From Cliona cf. orientalis (lineage: Eukaryota > Porifera > Demospongiae > Clionaida > Clionaidae): a DNA stretch of 64,000 bases. The stretch covers positions 5,043,501 through 5,107,500 of the forward strand of contig OZ005699.1 in NCBI GenBank assembly GCA_963930775.1, in the 5' to 3' direction. The notes under the pieces are model-generated. The model made no database searches. It saw only the letters and a program-made list of their open reading frames with translations, and was not told the origin of the DNA. This document shows positions 61,610-64,000 of the stretch, one piece after another (position 1 is the first letter of the stretch; every line of letters starts with the position of its first letter). The position numbers and the translations under genes were made by a program.

Positions 61610-62099
61610 CTGCAAATGAAGAATATCATGCAGGGTATACCACATACAAGTACCATTAATTTCATTTGTAAAAATTTTGTTAGAAATATTCGTGTAACAA
61701 TATTTTTATCAACTTCAAGCACATGCCATATACTAGTTGTATAAATTAGTACAGGTAAACTATTTTCGTGTAAAAAATTTTCGTCAATTTGCGCAAAACA
61801 AAACTTTTGACAACGAAATTTTCACGAATTACGGTAGTACACGCTTGACATCATGATCATGAATGTGTGTGCATACATATATGTACTATAGAATCCCGTG
61901 ATTATGCCCCCTTTGTGCATGCTAGCATTGGGTAAAAGCAGGGTATATGCAGAATCCTAACATTGCCATGTGATAACCATTACCAACCGTCGAATGCTAC
62001 ATGGGCGCAAGATCTCTGTTCTTTCTCTCACTATTGGGTTGACTATGCAAATAAAGCCATGCCCTCATTAGCTCGTTCTGGCTAACCATGGCAAATGAG
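61610..62099. other. POLD1 intron sequence, unannotated
   Basis: A partial MITE-like piece with TTTTCGTGTAAAAAATTTTCG and ACGAAATTTTCACGAATTAC lies at 61765-61835. No coding exon seen. Confidence 0.45.
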
Positions 62100-62680
62100 C
62101 AGTTTCAGATCAAACAACGATGAGGAACTTCCGTAAGGGAGCAAATTTTGGAGGCCAGAAAATTAGTAGTAGCCACCAGTATCGACAGTTCTCTGAGCTG
62201 AGCGCTGTATGCACCGGTGCGCGGGCGCCACTGATTTCGGTCACATGACTGCAGTACTATTATACGAGTATGCGCAATATGGCGTATCAGAGATGACTTG
62301 TGCAAAATAAGCTGAATAAATCCACGATTTAAACACAAAAGTAGTGTACTATGGATGTATAATCAACAAAATGGAGTGGATTTATATTTTTAAGATGGGA
62401 GGTCGAAGCAGTCTTGAGATAGCCCTGGAAAAGATTAAAAAAAGATTGACAATTTGCACCTTTTCCAAAAGACAAAAACAGCTAAACATGTACCTGATTG
62501 TATCCATGGATGTTTTGGGGGTTGATAGATAGGTATCCTGGTGCAGATTACAAATAACATGAAAGTTAAAAATCTAGAAATTTATTTGCTTTGAGATGTT
62601 TGCTTTTTGTAATGTATTGCACATATGGCATATCTGGGCCATCCCCACAAGTTTATAGAGTCAGTAGACTCTATGATAAA
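62100..62680 (-). repeat. GTCACATGAC-family dispersed element, copy
   Basis: It ends at the right with GGGCCATCCCCACAAG and GAGTCAGTAGACTC. It includes TTTCGGTCACATGACTGC and AAAATGGAGTGGATTTATAT. Same orientation as 29165-29720. Confidence 0.7.
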
Positions 62681-63239
62681 CAATATGACATGCTGAGAAT
62701 TGCCGTACACAGTGGTACACAGCACTGCGTACGACAATTCTACACTAAACAAAGATTGGATCTTCTAGATAACAGACACATAAATGCCTTGTCAAAAGCC
62801 ATAATGGCTCTTACTGGATAGCCAGAGGTAAGCAAGTCAAAACATGATCACGCTTAAGTTTATATACATGTATACAAGGCTCTCTTTGGGAAAAAGCTAA
62901 GAGTGAGCCAGATCAAAACATTTTGTTCTGTTTGTACCTTACTATATATACTCTAGATACAAGCCATAATAATAATTATTATTATTATTTATTATAAATA
63001 ATTATAATAATAATTATTGTGAACTTCTGAATCAGAGTTTGGTGCTGATTTTGAGCTAGCATCCCTTTATGGGCAATAAAATCAATGTTACATATCAGGG
63101 TTTTGTCAGGGGGAGATGCACCCCAGGAAAATGGAGGCTGCTTCTGATGACTTCTGACCACATACTCATTTTGGTTTATTAGTGCATGTACAACTATCAC
63201 ATTTTTTGTAAGCAAAGCCACCAAGTTAGAACTTTTAGT
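62681..63239. other. Unannotated POLD1 intron sequence
   Basis: An AT microsatellite palindrome (AATAATAATTATT) lies at 62968-63020. TATCAGGGTTTTGTCAGGGGG at about 63095 resembles an end of the 60907 MITE family. No gene. Confidence 0.45.
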
Positions 63240-63340
63240 GCATTAGCACAATAAGCTCTTGTTTTGCCGAAAACACCAGTTTTGGCATCATTTGCTGATT
63301 CTAAGCTTCTCACTTTTCCATGCTAGTGGTAGCATGTAAA
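63240..63340 (+). repeat. CCCTCGGCGCATGC element, internal fragment
   Basis: CCAGTTTTGGCATCATTTGC and TGATTCTAAGCTTCT match the interior of 25629-26397. Confidence 0.65.
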
Positions 63341-64000
63341 TAGAGAATGTTGTGTGCCGCCCGCTACATATGGCAGAGCACAAAATACAAAATAACAGCC
63401 GGCTATCAGCCATTTTCCGTGCATTTCAACCAGATGGCCGCTTAAGTTACTTTTTGGTTGGTCACAGTGTCCAGGCAAAAAGTTTCAAAAGCTATATAAC
63501 TACCTGTATGGTTTGGATAGAAATATTTCTACAGTCAATCAGAATTGTATCCTACTTTTTATGTCAAAAAGATGAACAAACGAGCTCCTATATGGTCATT
63601 CTTGCTGTTCGTTCGATCACTCAGTACCCAAACACGGTAAGTCAAAGTGCAATTGTTGTGGAAGATGTCCACGTGTACCTGTGGTTAAACTAATTGACCT
63701 TGCTTGTGGTTTCCTAGTACAGCCCCCTAGCACTTGTACTCCCAGTTGTACAAGCATGGACTAGAGATAGCAAGGGATCTGGACTCAGTGGCATGTCCTA
63801 GCAAATGGAATAAATGACCAATTAACTTGGGAATTAGTTGGCCATCATGGCCACCCATTTTGAAAACCTTATTTTGTCCTCTGATATGGTACGTACTTAT
63901 TACTAATCCTCTACGCATGCACTACAGTGTACCAATTGCAATAATTGTCGACACTAATACTAGTCACTGCCGTCTTCCTTGCTCGCTGGCGAGCTTTCGA
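63341..64000. other. Right edge, no supported gene
   Basis: A 113-codon open frame (63352-63693) has a donor-like GTAAGT at about 63636 but no recognisable similarity. The POLD1 exon with the Exo I motif was looked for on the minus strand and not seen. Confidence 0.4.

Noticed and set aside
61610..64000. The POLD1 exon with the Exo I motif (FDIE)
   Set aside because: No matching minus-strand sequence found before the window ends.

Overview
The window reads as chromosomal DNA of a non-bilaterian marine metazoan, most likely a sponge. This is an inference. It rests on spliced eukaryotic exons, a TRAF/MATH gene, and repeat families typical of sponges and cnidarians: P-type (THAP9-like) and pogo-like transposases, a HIRAN-like protein, a DIRS-type retroelement, RecQ-like pseudogenes and a large CXC-domain protein. 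No bacterial gene organisation is visible.

The backbone is one gene on the minus strand, the catalytic subunit of DNA polymerase delta (POLD1). Fifteen exons can be placed between 61609 and 7939. They give 1,686 coding bases with GT-AG splice sites, consistent phases and no stop. They run from exonuclease motif II through Exo III and polymerase motifs A, B and C into the thumb. The N-terminal exons should lie beyond 64000 and the C-terminal zinc-finger exons before 1 or unseen. Two introns are only 50-51 bp, while others reach 5-12 kb because they are packed with mobile elements. Most of the window is therefore POLD1 intron.

Layout: 1-4400, a hAT-type MITE and a RecQ pseudogene enclosed by two nested sets of inverted repeats. 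4400-7900, MITEs and a possible tiny two-exon gene. 7939-11047, POLD1 thumb exons. 11209-18450, a decayed multi-exon gene for a large zinc-finger/nuclease-like/CXC protein. 19200-21000, P-type transposase fragments. 22971-25285, POLD1 motif C and neighbouring exons. 25600-32900, MITEs and inverted copies. 32960-36867, a complete TIR element with TA target duplications carrying divergent HIRAN-like and pogo-like genes. 36886-37941, four POLD1 exons. 39400-46600, a DIRS-type element, a decayed DDE transposase and MITEs. 47446-48068, two POLD1 exons. 48100-54300, foldback repeat pairs. 54368-54478, a POLD1 exon. 56006-57250, an intact intronless TRAF-like gene nested in POLD1 on the same strand. 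58700, a second RecQ fragment. 60130-61609, two POLD1 exons.

Only POLD1 and the TRAF-like gene look intact. The other coding regions belong to mobile or lineage-expanded families, and most carry frameshifts or stops. Many MITEs of unrelated interior sequence share a CCGTA-type terminus next to a TA target.
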